From NCBI RefSeq assembly GCF_004912135.1, contig NZ_STGU01000011.1, positions 62,001 to 126,000 on the forward strand: a stretch of 64,000 nt of DNA. The letters are read 5' to 3'. A model generated the notes under the pieces. That model did not search any database. It was not told the origin of the DNA and saw nothing but the letters and a program-made list of their open reading frames with translations. The DNA is from Rhizobium rosettiformans W3. GTDB lineage: Bacteria > Pseudomonadota > Alphaproteobacteria > Rhizobiales > Rhizobiaceae. The translations under genes were made by a program, and so were the position numbers. This document shows, piece by piece, positions 9,809 through 17,984 of this stretch; position 1 is the first letter of the stretch, and the number at the start of each line of letters is the position of its first letter.

Positions 9809-12168
9809 GCAAGAAATTCCGCGACCCCTCCGAGATCCCCGGCTCCGGCAACCGCAAGAGCCGGCGTGCGGAAGGCGCGGCCAAGGCCAAGGCCGGCAAC
9901 CCGGCGGCCCTGATCCACGGCGAGGTTCCGCCGCGTGATGTTCTCATGCAGTTCATCACGGAGAACCCGGATCGCGCCTCCAAGCGTGAGATCGCCAAGG
10001 CCTTTGGCCTCAAGGGCGAGCAGCGGGTGGAGCTCAAGCAGGCCCTGAAGGATCTGGAAAATGACGGGCTGGTGCAGAAGAGCCGCAAGTCTCTGACGCG
10101 GCCGGGCGCCCTGCCCCCGGTGACCGTTCTCGACATCACGACGCGCGACAAGGATGGCGAACTGATCGGCCGTCCGGCCGAGTGGCCCGATGAGGCCGGT
10201 GCCGCACCGGCGGTGCTGATCCGCCAGTCGAGCTCGGACCGGTCCAAGGGCAAGACACCGGTTGGCGGGCTCGGCGACCGGGTGCTCGCCAAGATCTTCA
10301 CCAACAAGGACCGCTCCGGGCCCGCCTATACGGCGCGGGTCATCAAGATCCTTGACCGGCATGTGGGCTCGGTCATGGGCGTCGTCAGGATGATGCCCGA
10401 CGGCGGCGCACGCCTGATGCCGATCGATCGTCGTGGCGAAGAAATGCAGATCGATGCCAGCGATCTGGGTGAGGCCAAGGACGGCGATCTGGTCGAGGTG
10501 GAGGTCGGCCGTGCAGCGCGCATGGGCCTGACACGTGCCAAGGTGCTGACGGTGGTCGGCTCTGTCGCATCCGAAAAGGCGATCTCGATGATCGCCATTC
10601 ATGCGCATGGCATCCCGCATATCTTCCCGCAGTCCGTGATTTCAGAAGCCGAGGCGGCCAAGCCCGCCTCGATGTCGCATCGCGAGGACTGGCGCGACCT
10701 GCCGCTGATCACCATCGATCCGCATGATGCCAAGGACCATGACGACGCCGTCTATGCCGAGCTCGACCCCTCGCCCGATAATGAGGGCGGCGTCATCGTC
10801 ACCGTCGCCATCGCCGATGTGTCCTATTATGTCCGGCCGAAATCGGCGCTCGATCGCGAGGCGCTGAAGCGCGGCAATTCCGTCTACTTCCCCGATCGCG
10901 TCGTTCCCATGCTGCCCGAGCGGATCTCCAACGATCTCTGCTCGCTGCGTGAGGGTGTCGACCGTCCGGCTCTCGCCGTGCGCATGGTCTTCTCGCATGA
11001 GGGCCGCAAGGCAGGCCACACCTTCCATCGCATCATGATGAAGAGTGCGGCCAAGCTTTCCTACCAGCAGGCGCAAGCCGCGATCGACGGCAAGCCTGAC
11101 GACAAGACCGGTCCTCTGCTGGAACCTATCCTGAAGCCGCTCTGGCATGCCTATGCGGTGATGAAGCGCGGTCGCGACCGTCGCCAGCCGCTCGAGCTCG
11201 ACATGCCCGAACGCAAGATCATCCTCAAGGAGGACGGCACGGTCGATCGCGTGCACGTCCCGGAACGCCTCGATGCGCACAAGCTGATCGAGGAGATGAT
11301 GATCCAGGCCAACGTCTCGGCTGCCGAGACGCTGGAGAAGAAGCGCCAGCCGCTGATCTACCGCATCCATGACGCGCCGACACTTGCCAAGCAGGAAGTG
11401 CTGCGCGAGTTTCTGGCGACGCTTGGCATGTCGCTGGTCAAGGGCGGCAACATGCGGTCCAACTCGTTCAACGGCATCCTTGCCAAGGCTGAGGGCACCC
11501 CGCACCAGACCATGGTCAACGAGATGGTGCTGCGCAGCCAGAGCCAAGCGATCTACAGCCCCGACAATATCGGCCATTTCGGCCTCAATCTGATGAAGTA
11601 TGCGCACTTCACCTCGCCGATCCGGCGCTATGCCGACCTGATCGTGCATCGGGCGCTGGTTGGCTCTTTGGGCCTCGGCGAAGGCGGCATCACGCCGGAC
11701 GAGGAAGCAAGCCTCGAAGATATCGCGGCCGAGATCTCGACCTTCGAGCGGCGGGCCATGGCGGCTGAGCGCGATACGATCAACCGGCTGATCGCGCATC
11801 ACCTGGCCGGTCGCATCGGCGACGAATTCGAGGGTCAGGTTGGCGGCGTGACGAAGTCGGGCCTCTTCATCAGCCTGCCGCAATTTGGCGCAGATGGCTT
11901 CATCCCGGTTTCAACATTGGGTCGCGACTACTATATCTACGACGAAGCGCATCAGGCCCTAACGGGCGAGAAGTCCGGGCTCGGTTATCAGCTCGGCGAT
12001 ACCGTCGAGGTTCGTCTGGTGGAAGCTGTGCCGCTCGCCGGTGCGCTGCGCTTCGAGATGCTGAGCGAGGGACGCAAGATGCCGGTGGCGACGCGTTCCT
12101 TCCACAAGGCGGGACGGCGGAACGGGCGCAAGCAGCCCGGCACGCGTCCGCCACGCTCGCGACGTTGA
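9805..12168 (+). CDS. rnr: Ribonuclease R
   Basis: Processive 3'-5' exoribonuclease of the RNB family that degrades structured RNA. It has 787 residues. It shows an N-terminal winged helix (about 45-95), cold-shock domains, the RNB catalytic block with DPHDAKDHDDAVYAEL near 308-323 holding the Mg2+-binding aspartates, HFTSPIRRYADLIVHR near 601, and a C-terminal S1 domain (VGGVTKSGLFISL) with a basic tail. The start is TTG, overlapping the topA stop; the next ATG would remove 48 residues including the start of the winged helix. The TTG start suggests low, coupled translation. Confidence 0.94.
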   Translation: MSKKFRDPSEIPGSGNRKSRRAEGAAKAKAGNPAALIHGEVPPRDVLMQFITENPDRASKREIAKAFGLKGEQRVELKQALKDLENDGLVQKSRKSLTRPGALPPVTVLDITTRDKDGELIGRPAEWPDEAGAAPAVLIRQSSSDRSKGKTPVGGLGDRVLAKIFTNKDRSGPAYTARVIKILDRHVGSVMGVVRMMPDGGARLMPIDRRGEEMQIDASDLGEAKDGDLVEVEVGRAARMGLTRAKVLTVVGSVASEKAISMIAIHAHGIPHIFPQSVISEAEAAKPASMSHREDWRDLPLITIDPHDAKDHDDAVYAELDPSPDNEGGVIVTVAIADVSYYVRPKSALDREALKRGNSVYFPDRVVPMLPERISNDLCSLREGVDRPALAVRMVFSHEGRKAGHTFHRIMMKSAAKLSYQQAQAAIDGKPDDKTGPLLEPILKPLWHAYAVMKRGRDRRQPLELDMPERKIILKEDGTVDRVHVPERLDAHKLIEEMMIQANVSAAETLEKKRQPLIYRIHDAPTLAKQEVLREFLATLGMSLVKGGNMRSNSFNGILAKAEGTPHQTMVNEMVLRSQSQAIYSPDNIGHFGLNLMKYAHFTSPIRRYADLIVHRALVGSLGLGEGGITPDEEASLEDIAAEISTFERRAMAAERDTINRLIAHHLAGRIGDEFEGQVGGVTKSGLFISLPQFGADGFIPVSTLGRDYYIYDEAHQALTGEKSGLGYQLGDTVEVRLVEAVPLAGALRFEMLSEGRKMPVATRSFHKAGRRNGRKQPGTRPPRSRR

Positions 12169-12191
12169 CCCTTTTGCCCCGGAGGCAGGAC

Positions 12192-12641
12192 ATGACCGTT
12201 AATCAGACCCCAGTGACCATGCAATATGGCGCCAGCGACAAGACCGACCGCCCACTCGGGCGCTCGATCAAGCGCGGCATGCTGAACCAGTGCCCCGCCT
12301 GCGGATCCGGCAAGCTGTTCCGCAGCTACCTCAAGGTGGTCGACAACTGTGCCGCCTGTGGAGAGGACTATCATCATCATCGGGCAGACGACCTGCCGGC
12401 CTATCTGGTCATCCTGATCCTCGGCCATGTGCTGGTCGGCGGCTTCATGGCAACCGATCTGGTCTTCGTGCTGCCGGCCTGGGTGCATTTCGCGATCTGG
12501 GCTCCGATCGGCGTGGTGACCTCGCTTCTGTGCCTGCAGCCGATCAAGGGTGGCGTCGTTGGCCTGCAATGGGCATTGCGCATGCATGGCTTTGGCGGCA
12601 AGGAAGACGAGCCGGAAGCCTTCGTCGAGGGACGCGACTAA
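12192..12641 (+). CDS. DUF983 family membrane protein
   Basis: This protein of 149 residues has an N-terminal zinc-ribbon-like pair CPACGSGKLF and CAACGEDYHHHRADD, followed by two membrane helices (LPAYLVILILGHVLVGGF and an adjacent one). These are the hallmarks of DUF983 proteins, which usually sit near rnr in alphaproteobacteria. The start is chosen at ATG 12192 because GGAGGCAGG stands directly upstream; an in-frame TTG overlapping the rnr stop lacks a ribosome binding site. The function is unknown. Confidence 0.88.
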   Translation: MTVNQTPVTMQYGASDKTDRPLGRSIKRGMLNQCPACGSGKLFRSYLKVVDNCAACGEDYHHHRADDLPAYLVILILGHVLVGGFMATDLVFVLPAWVHFAIWAPIGVVTSLLCLQPIKGGVVGLQWALRMHGFGGKEDEPEAFVEGRD

Positions 12642-12880
12642 GTCACTCAGCCGTCACGTGGCTGTGGCGGTTTATCGTTAAAGGTCCAAAAAAGTCGCCG
12701 GCTTGATTCGCCGCGAGAGATCAGAAGCGCTTGACAGGTGCGCGATTTCCGGTCTGAACATGCCGCGCCGATCGACGACGCCCGGGAGCTAATACGCGCC
12801 GATGCCATCACAGATTTCGACACCCGCTTGCCTGCGTCTCGATCGCAGGCTGGGACCTGACATCAACGACCGGGTGTCCG

Positions 12881-14065
12881 ATGTCTGAGGCGAAACAGGG
12901 CCTGAACGGCCATCGTGAAGAGATACACTGGCCCTCTCTCGTGGCGGCGATTGCTTCGATCTCCGCTGTCGGCATTGCCATCGGGCTCGGCTTGCCACTG
13001 CTCAGCATCATTCTCGAAAAGCGCGGCATTTCCTCCACGCTGATCGGGCTGAACTCCGCCATGGCCGGCATTGCCGCGATGGCTGCCGCACCGGTGACGA
13101 CCAAGCTCGCCCACAAGTTCGGTGTCGTGCCGACCATGCTGTGGGCGGTCCTGCTGTCGGCGATCAGCGCGGTTGGCTTCTACTACGCCACGCAGTTCTG
13201 GATGTGGTTTCCGCTGCGCATCGTTTTCCATGGCGCGACAACCACGCTCTTCATTCTCTCGGAGTTCTGGATCAATGCCGCAGCACCGTCGCGCAAGCGC
13301 GGTTTGGTCATGGGCATCTATGCCACGATGCTGGCGGTCGGCTTTGCCTGCGGTCCCCTGCTCTTCTCGGTGATCGGCAGTGACGGACTGCTGCCCTTTG
13401 CCGTGGGTGCCGTGGCGATCCTGGCGGCTGCCATCCCGATCTATATCGCTCGCCACGAAAGCCCTGTGCTGGGCGAAAAGCCGGAGATGCATTTCTTCCG
13501 CTACATCTTCCTTGTGCCGACAGCGACCGTGGCGGTCTTCGTCTTCGGGGCGGTCGAGGCCGGCGGGTTGTCGCTCTTCCCGATCTATGCCACCCGCAGC
13601 GGCTTCACCGAGACACAGGCAGCGCTTCTGCTCACCGTCATGGGAATTGGCAACATGGTCTTCCAGATCCCGCTGGGGCTCCTCTCCGACCGAATGCGCG
13701 ACCGCCGCAAGCTTCTCTCTGCACTCGCCGTCATCGGGCTTGCGGGATCGCTCGCCCTGCCCTGGCTTTCCGACCACTGGCACCTGATGGCCATCGTGCT
13801 TCTGTTCTGGGGCGGCTGCGTGTCCGGTCTCTATACCGTCGGCTTGAGCCATCTCGGCTCGCGACTCACCGGTGCTGATCTTGCTGCCGCGAACGCGGCC
13901 TTCATCTTCTGCTATGCCGTGGGGACTGTTGCCGGCCCGCAGGCGATCGGAGCCGCCATTGACATCACCGGCAATGACGGCTTTGCATGGGCAATTGCCG
14001 GCTTCTTCGCCCTCTATGTGGTGCTTTCCCTGGGACGCCTGCTTTTTAAGCCGAAACGCACTTGA
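12881..14065 (+). CDS. MFS transporter, YcaD-like
   Basis: Major facilitator with 394 residues and about 12 predicted membrane helices. It has a cytoplasmic loop GLLSDRMRDRRKLL near 267-280 typical of the family, and SRKRGLVMGIYATMLAVGFACGP-like features of the YcaD/sugar-efflux group (here near 142-163). The substrate is unknown. A 239-base gap separates it from the DUF983 gene, so it is probably a separate transcript. Its stop codon overlaps the -35 box of the rpmG promoter. Confidence 0.8.
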   Translation: MSEAKQGLNGHREEIHWPSLVAAIASISAVGIAIGLGLPLLSIILEKRGISSTLIGLNSAMAGIAAMAAAPVTTKLAHKFGVVPTMLWAVLLSAISAVGFYYATQFWMWFPLRIVFHGATTTLFILSEFWINAAAPSRKRGLVMGIYATMLAVGFACGPLLFSVIGSDGLLPFAVGAVAILAAAIPIYIARHESPVLGEKPEMHFFRYIFLVPTATVAVFVFGAVEAGGLSLFPIYATRSGFTETQAALLLTVMGIGNMVFQIPLGLLSDRMRDRRKLLSALAVIGLAGSLALPWLSDHWHLMAIVLLFWGGCVSGLYTVGLSHLGSRLTGADLAAANAAFIFCYAVGTVAGPQAIGAAIDITGNDGFAWAIAGFFALYVVLSLGRLLFKPKRT

Positions 14066-14089
14066 CTTTTCAGGCGCGATTTGTAGTTT
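14062..14089 (+). promoter_or_regulatory. Putative rpmG promoter
   Basis: TTGACT (14062-14067), a 16-base spacer and TAGTTT (14084-14089), about 65 bases before the rpmG ATG. The -35 box overlaps the stop codon of the preceding transporter gene. Confidence 0.5.
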
Positions 14090-14155
14090 CGCGCCAGATT
14101 TGCCGTGGGCCTCGTTCGGTCGTCCACGGCTTCGTTTATTAGAGGCAGGACGACC

Positions 14156-14323
14156 ATGGCCAAGGCTACAACCATCAAGATCAAGCTTCTGTCGACGGCT
14201 GACACGGGTTTCTTTTACGTAACCACGAAGAACAGCCGTACCATGACGGACAAGATGACGAAGACCAAGTACGACCCGGTTGCTAAGAAGCATGTCGAGT
14301 TCAAGGAAACCAAGATCAAGTAA
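14156..14323 (+). CDS. rpmG: 50S ribosomal protein L33
   Basis: This is the ribosomal protein L33, 55 residues, beginning [20 protein letters not shown] and ending in ETKIK. It lacks the CxxC pairs of zinc-binding L33, so it is the zinc-independent form, common in rhizobia. The ATG at 14156 is preceded by AGAGGCAGGA. Two strong hairpin terminators follow, so the gene is a short single-gene transcript with its own promoter. Confidence 0.97.
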   Translation: MAKATTIKIKLLSTADTGFFYVTTKNSRTMTDKMTKTKYDPVAKKHVEFKETKIK

Positions 14324-14345
14324 GACTTGATCGAAGGCTTCTCAA

Positions 14346-14377
14346 AAAGGCGTGCCGTTCTGCGGCGCGCCTTTTTC
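14346..14377 (+). terminator. Intrinsic terminator of rpmG
   Basis: AAAGGCGTGCCG pairs with CGGCGCGCCTTT (one G-U pair) around a 5-base loop, followed by a T-rich run. Confidence 0.85.
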
Positions 14378-14414
14378 TTTTGCAGTCCTGCCTGACGTCA
14401 CGGATGTCCAAAAC

Positions 14415-14452
14415 GAAAAACACCGGCTCCCTCGCGGAAACCGGTGTTTTTC
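14415..14452. terminator. Second, symmetrical terminator hairpin
   Basis: GAAAAACACCGG and CCGGTGTTTTTC form a perfect 12-bp stem with A/T tracts on both sides, so it could stop transcription from either direction. Confidence 0.75.
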
Positions 14453-14458
14453 AATTAG

Positions 14459-14525
14459 GGGGTCGGTCGGCATGGGACACGGCACGAGGAACCGTTTTGA
14501 CGTCACATACCAACCGACCGACCCC
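14459..14525. repeat. 12-bp inverted repeat with a 43-base loop
   Basis: GGGGTCGGTCGG at 14459-14470 is matched by CCGACCGACCCC at 14514-14525, perfect over 12 bp. It follows the two rpmG terminators and precedes an AT-richer stretch. It could be a structured RNA, a protein-binding element or the edge of a small insertion; the sequence alone does not decide. Confidence 0.6.
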
Positions 14526-14529
14526 ACGA

Positions 14530-15070
14530 CCCAGGAGATGCGGCGGACCTGAGCATCATGGGGTATTCTCAACCTCCGCAGAGGTCTTGTCTGATGGGTG
14601 CAAGTTCTCTCACGTAGAGAAAAAAATCAACAGTTTATTAACTGAGGCGCGGATCATCGCTCCAATATGGTTAAATTAGCCGCGGATGATCTTGTGCTTG
14701 GAAGGTGATAGTCAGTTCTACACACATTAATCTTTTAGAATACCCTCAGTTCATTTGGCAAAGTCCCAAGTCTAGTTTCTCCGCGCTGCATGCCCTCGCG
14801 AAAGGCGAGCAGGTCTCACCCGCCAAAGCGCAATCTAATATTCAATTAAATACAAAGATCACTAAGCACATGTCAGCTTTGGTTGACGCAATGAGCCTCC
14901 GGCTCGCGCAGGTCTATTCCGGAAATAATGGATAGGTGCCTTTGTAACTGCTCAAAAACGCAGCAGGATCTGGCGCCCCTGCTCAGGCGACCAGCATCAA
15001 TAAAGCTGTGAACATCTTGCCGGGCTAGGATCAAAATCGAGCAAAGCAGGAAATTCCTGACACAAAACGC
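14530..15070. other. AT-richer intergenic stretch between rpmG and pleD
   Basis: About 540 bases with visibly lower GC than the neighbours (for example AAAAAAATCAACAGTTTATT near 14622). Apart from the weak ORF described separately I see no gene, tRNA or repeat. The composition suggests acquired or decaying DNA. Confidence 0.5.
14705..14935 (+). pseudogene. Possible decayed small ORF
   Basis: A GTG-started frame of 76 residues contains plausible helical sequence (KITKHMSALVDAMSLRLAQ). After the stop at 14933-14935 and a second stop at 14945-14947 the same frame continues with protein-like sequence (LLKNAAGSGAPAQATSINKA) up to 15027. This may be the remnant of one gene with two stops, or chance. 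There is no good ribosome binding site: GGAAGG abuts the start. Confidence 0.25.
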
Positions 15071-16444
15071 TCAAGCCGCGGCGGCAACGACTCTGTTGCG
15101 GCCGGAATTCTTGGCTTCGTAGAGCGCGCGGTCAGCCTGCTTCAGGAGTTGCTCGGGTGTATCGATCCCGGGCATCAGGGTCGCGATCCCCATGGAGGCC
15201 GTCAGCATCAACGGTGTCTCGCCCGAGCGCAGCTGGAAGGGCCGCGCCTCGATCATGCCACGCAGACGCTCAGCGACGGCGGCTGCGGCTTCCGCCGGCG
15301 TGTCGGGCATGACGACGACAAACTCCTCGCCGCCGAAGCGGCAGGCAAGATCGGCGCCACGCACCGTCGACCGGATGCGCCCGGCAAACTCCTTCAGCAC
15401 CTCATCCCCGGCATCATGGCCGTAGACATCATTGACCTGCTTGAAGCGGTCGATATCGGTGATGCAGATCGTCAGGGGACGGCCGCGGACCTTGGCGCGG
15501 GCAAAGAGCGTGCGCAGATGGGTGTCGAGGTAGCGACGATTGTGCAGGCCCGTCAGAGCGTCGGTGACGGCGAGTTCGATCGTCTGGCGTACGCTGTTGC
15601 GCAGACGGTCATTATAGCGCTTGCGGCGCACCTGGGTCAGCGAGCGGGCAATCAGTTCGTTGGGGTCGAGTGGACGGACGATGTAGTCATTGACGCCCAG
15701 ATCGAGCGCCCGGATGATCATCTGCTCGTCGCCCTGCTCCGTGATCAACAGGATCGGAATGAAGCGCGTGCGCTCCAGCGACCGGATCTGCGAGCAGAGC
15801 CGCAGGGGATCGTAGTCTTCCAGATTGCCATTGACGATCACGAGGTCGAAACTGTTCTCCGCCGCCTCGAAGACCGCCGCCTGCGGATCCGACATGGCGG
15901 ACACCTCGGCAATCGGCTTCAGCGCCTTGATGATGCGCTCCTGCGATGCGCCGCGGCTGTCGACGAGGAGAACATGCGCCTGTTCTTCCAGGCGGCCATC
16001 CTGCAGGCGCAGCATATCGTCGAGACCGGCCTGGCGGGTCGAGTCGTGGCGAATGCGCAATTCATCCGTGAGCGTCTTGAGGCGCACCAGGCTCTTCACG
16101 CGAGAAATGAGCTGCAGATCGTTGACCGGCTTGGTCAGAAAGTCATCGGCACCGGCTTTCAAGCCGCGGACGCGATCGGAAGGCTGGTCGAGCGCGGTGA
16201 CCATGACGACGGGGATATGGGCCGTGCGCGGATTGGACTTCAGCCGCTCGCAAACCTCGAACCCGTCCATTTCCGGCATCATGATGTCTAGCAGGATGAC
16301 GTCGACCTGGGTCCGGTCGCAGATATCGAGGGCGTCGCGGCCATTGCTTGCGGTCAGGACGTCGAAATACTCCGCCATCAGCCGCGCTTCGAGCAGCTTC
16401 ACATTGGCGGGAATATCGTCAACGACCAGGATGCGGGCAGTCAT
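15071..16444 (-). CDS. pleD: Response regulator diguanylate cyclase PleD
   Basis: Makes cyclic di-GMP from two GTP and links the DivJ/PleC phosphorelay to polar development. It has 457 residues: receiver 1 (1-120, phosphoacceptor D53 in ILLDIMMPEMDGFE), a degenerate receiver 2 (about 155-275), and a GGDEF domain with RFGGEEF. An RxxD inhibitory site (RGAD) lies five residues before GGEEF, so product feedback inhibition is expected. The order REC-REC-GGDEF is identical to Caulobacter PleD. It lies 12 bases downstream of divK and is co-transcribed with it. Confidence 0.96.
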   Translation of the reverse strand: MTARILVVDDIPANVKLLEARLMAEYFDVLTASNGRDALDICDRTQVDVILLDIMMPEMDGFEVCERLKSNPRTAHIPVVMVTALDQPSDRVRGLKAGADDFLTKPVNDLQLISRVKSLVRLKTLTDELRIRHDSTRQAGLDDMLRLQDGRLEEQAHVLLVDSRGASQERIIKALKPIAEVSAMSDPQAAVFEAAENSFDLVIVNGNLEDYDPLRLCSQIRSLERTRFIPILLITEQGDEQMIIRALDLGVNDYIVRPLDPNELIARSLTQVRRKRYNDRLRNSVRQTIELAVTDALTGLHNRRYLDTHLRTLFARAKVRGRPLTICITDIDRFKQVNDVYGHDAGDEVLKEFAGRIRSTVRGADLACRFGGEEFVVVMPDTPAEAAAAVAERLRGMIEARPFQLRSGETPLMLTASMGIATLMPGIDTPEQLLKQADRALYEAKNSGRNRVVAAAA

Positions 16445-16456
16445 GGCTGTCGGTCC

Positions 16457-16828
16457 TCACGCATCTCCGAGATAGGTCTTGATCGTCTCGATGAACTTCG
16501 GCACCGAGATCGGCTTGGAGACATAGGCCTCGCAGCCCCCCTGGCGGATGCGCTCCTCATCACCCTTCATGGCAAAGGCCGTGACGGCGATGACCGGGAT
16601 GACGTGCAGTTCGGGATCGTCCTTCAGCCACTTGGTCACTTCGAGACCTGAGACCTCGGGCAACTGAATATCCATCAGAATGAGATCGGGATGATGGCGC
16701 CGGGCGAGATCCATGGCTTCCATGCCGTTGCGGGTCTGCACCGTCTCATAGCCGGATGCCTCGATCAGATCGCGGAAGAGCTTCATATTCAGCTCGTTGT
16801 CTTCGACAATCATAACCTTTTTCGGCAT
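16457..16828 (-). CDS. divK: Single-domain response regulator DivK
   Basis: A cell-cycle response regulator of 123 residues, all receiver domain. [18 protein letters not shown] starts at residue 5, the phosphoacceptor Asp is in [13 protein letters not shown] near 53, and the conserved Lys is in [11 protein letters not shown] near 105. DivK is localised and phosphorylated by DivJ/PleC-type kinases and acts upstream of CtrA. It heads the divK-pleD operon and is divergent from the DUF3572 gene across a 138-base promoter region. Confidence 0.95.
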   Translation of the reverse strand: MPKKVMIVEDNELNMKLFRDLIEASGYETVQTRNGMEAMDLARRHHPDLILMDIQLPEVSGLEVTKWLKDDPELHVIPVIAVTAFAMKGDEERIRQGGCEAYVSKPISVPKFIETIKTYLGDA

Positions 16829-16966
16829 TCACCCGGTCCCTTGTCCCGCGCCGATGGGCCTCCGGGACGTGGATTCCCGGCGCGAGTTGCTTCTTCCGTC
16901 ATCAAGCATGCTAGTGCAATTTGGTTTCGAAATCGGTAATTTGCCAGAGCAACAGGAAAAGACTTT

Positions 16967-17260
16967 ATGAAAAACAGAGATATACCGGCCGATGCCGAGG
17001 CGACTGCGGTTGCCGTGCTAGGTTGGCTGGCCAATGAACCGGATATGCTGTCGCGTTTTCTGGCGCTGTCCGGTGTGCAGCCGGGGCAGTTGCGCCAGGC
17101 GGTGAATGACCCGGCCTTCCTTGCCGGCATGCTGGAATTCCTGATGCAGCACGAGCCGACGCTCATGGCCTTTTGCGCGGCAACCGAGACCAAACCCGAA
17201 TCGGTGGTCGAGGCCTATCACCGCTATGCGGGTCCGAGCTTCGACAGCGCCGATTTCTGA
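16967..17260 (+). CDS. DUF3572 family protein
   Basis: A small protein of 97 residues, mostly helical and acidic. AVAVLGWLANEPDMLSRFLA near 14-33 is typical of the DUF3572 family found beside divK in rhizobia. No cysteine motif, signal peptide or membrane segment is seen. The stop TGA overlaps the ATG of the following gene (TGATG), so the two are translationally coupled. The function is unknown; the conserved position suggests, but does not show, a link to the cell-cycle genes. Confidence 0.85.
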   Translation: MKNRDIPADAEATAVAVLGWLANEPDMLSRFLALSGVQPGQLRQAVNDPAFLAGMLEFLMQHEPTLMAFCAATETKPESVVEAYHRYAGPSFDSADF

Positions 17261-17895
17261 TGCTGACCGACCTTCAACACATCCGGCTCCGCGACCGGCC
17301 GCTGATCGTCTGCGACGTCGACGACGTGGTGTTGCAGTTTGCGACACCGTTCGAGTCTTTCCTGCAGACGCGGGGACATCGGCTGCTGCCGCGCTCCTTC
17401 AAGCTGACCGGCAATATCGTCAATGGCACCGACGAGAGCGTCGTCGAGGCGCCTGCCGTGAAAGCCTTGATCGACGACTTCTTCACCGAGCAGGAGCGCT
17501 GGCAGACGCCTTTTGCCGATGCGGTGGAGAGCCTTCACGCGCTTGGCGCAGATAGCGATCTCGTCTTCCTGACCGCCATGCCGCCGCGCCATGCCGAGGT
17601 GCGGCGCAGGCTGCTCGACCAGCTGACGCTCGACTTTCCGATGATCGCCACCGAAGAGGCGAAAGGACCGATGGTGGCAGCCCTTCATGCGGAAAGGTCC
17701 CTGCCCCTCGCCTTCATCGATGACATGGTCCACAACCTTCATTCGGTCGGCGCGCATGTGCCGGAATGCCTGCTGATCTACCTGCCGCCACCGCTCGAGA
17801 TCTTCCAATTTGCCCCGGACCCGCCGGAAACCGTGCAGCGCGTCGACAACTGGTCGGAGGCGGCAAGGGTCATCCGCAGTCATTTCGCCTCCTGA
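17260..17895 (+). CDS. HAD-like hydrolase domain protein
   Basis: This protein of 211 residues carries a DxD motif in LIVCDVDDVVLQF near 15-27, a threonine in VFLTAMPPRH near 101 and an acidic LAFIDDMVHNL near 147. These correspond to motifs I, II and IV of the haloacid dehalogenase fold, so a phosphatase or a related hydrolase is likely. The start ATG overlaps the DUF3572 stop. The longer frame from 17173 lies inside that gene and was discarded. The substrate is unknown. Confidence 0.7.
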   Translation: MLTDLQHIRLRDRPLIVCDVDDVVLQFATPFESFLQTRGHRLLPRSFKLTGNIVNGTDESVVEAPAVKALIDDFFTEQERWQTPFADAVESLHALGADSDLVFLTAMPPRHAEVRRRLLDQLTLDFPMIATEEAKGPMVAALHAERSLPLAFIDDMVHNLHSVGAHVPECLLIYLPPPLEIFQFAPDPPETVQRVDNWSEAARVIRSHFAS

Positions 17896-17929
17896 CCTGA
17901 GAGAGTTGCGCATCCGGGCCCGCTCGGAC

Positions 17930-17958
17930 TTGTCTCCCGCCATCGCGCGGCTTATGGT
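17930..17958 (+). promoter_or_regulatory. Putative dinB promoter
   Basis: TTGTCT (17930-17935), a 17-base spacer and TATGGT (17953-17958). The predicted transcription start, near 17965, falls inside the LexA box. Confidence 0.5.
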
Positions 17959-17964
17959 GGCGAT

Positions 17965-17979
17965 GTTCAACCTTTGTTC
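17965..17979 (+). promoter_or_regulatory. LexA (SOS) box upstream of dinB
   Basis: GTTCAACCTTTGTTC is a perfect GTTC-N7-GTTC direct repeat, the established LexA site of alphaproteobacteria, ending five bases before the dinB ATG. Confidence 0.88.
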
Positions 17980-17984
17980 CTGCC

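Noticed and set aside
14352..14552. Short plus-strand frame over the rpmG terminators
   Set aside because: It covers two terminators and an arm of the inverted repeat, and has no ribosome binding site.
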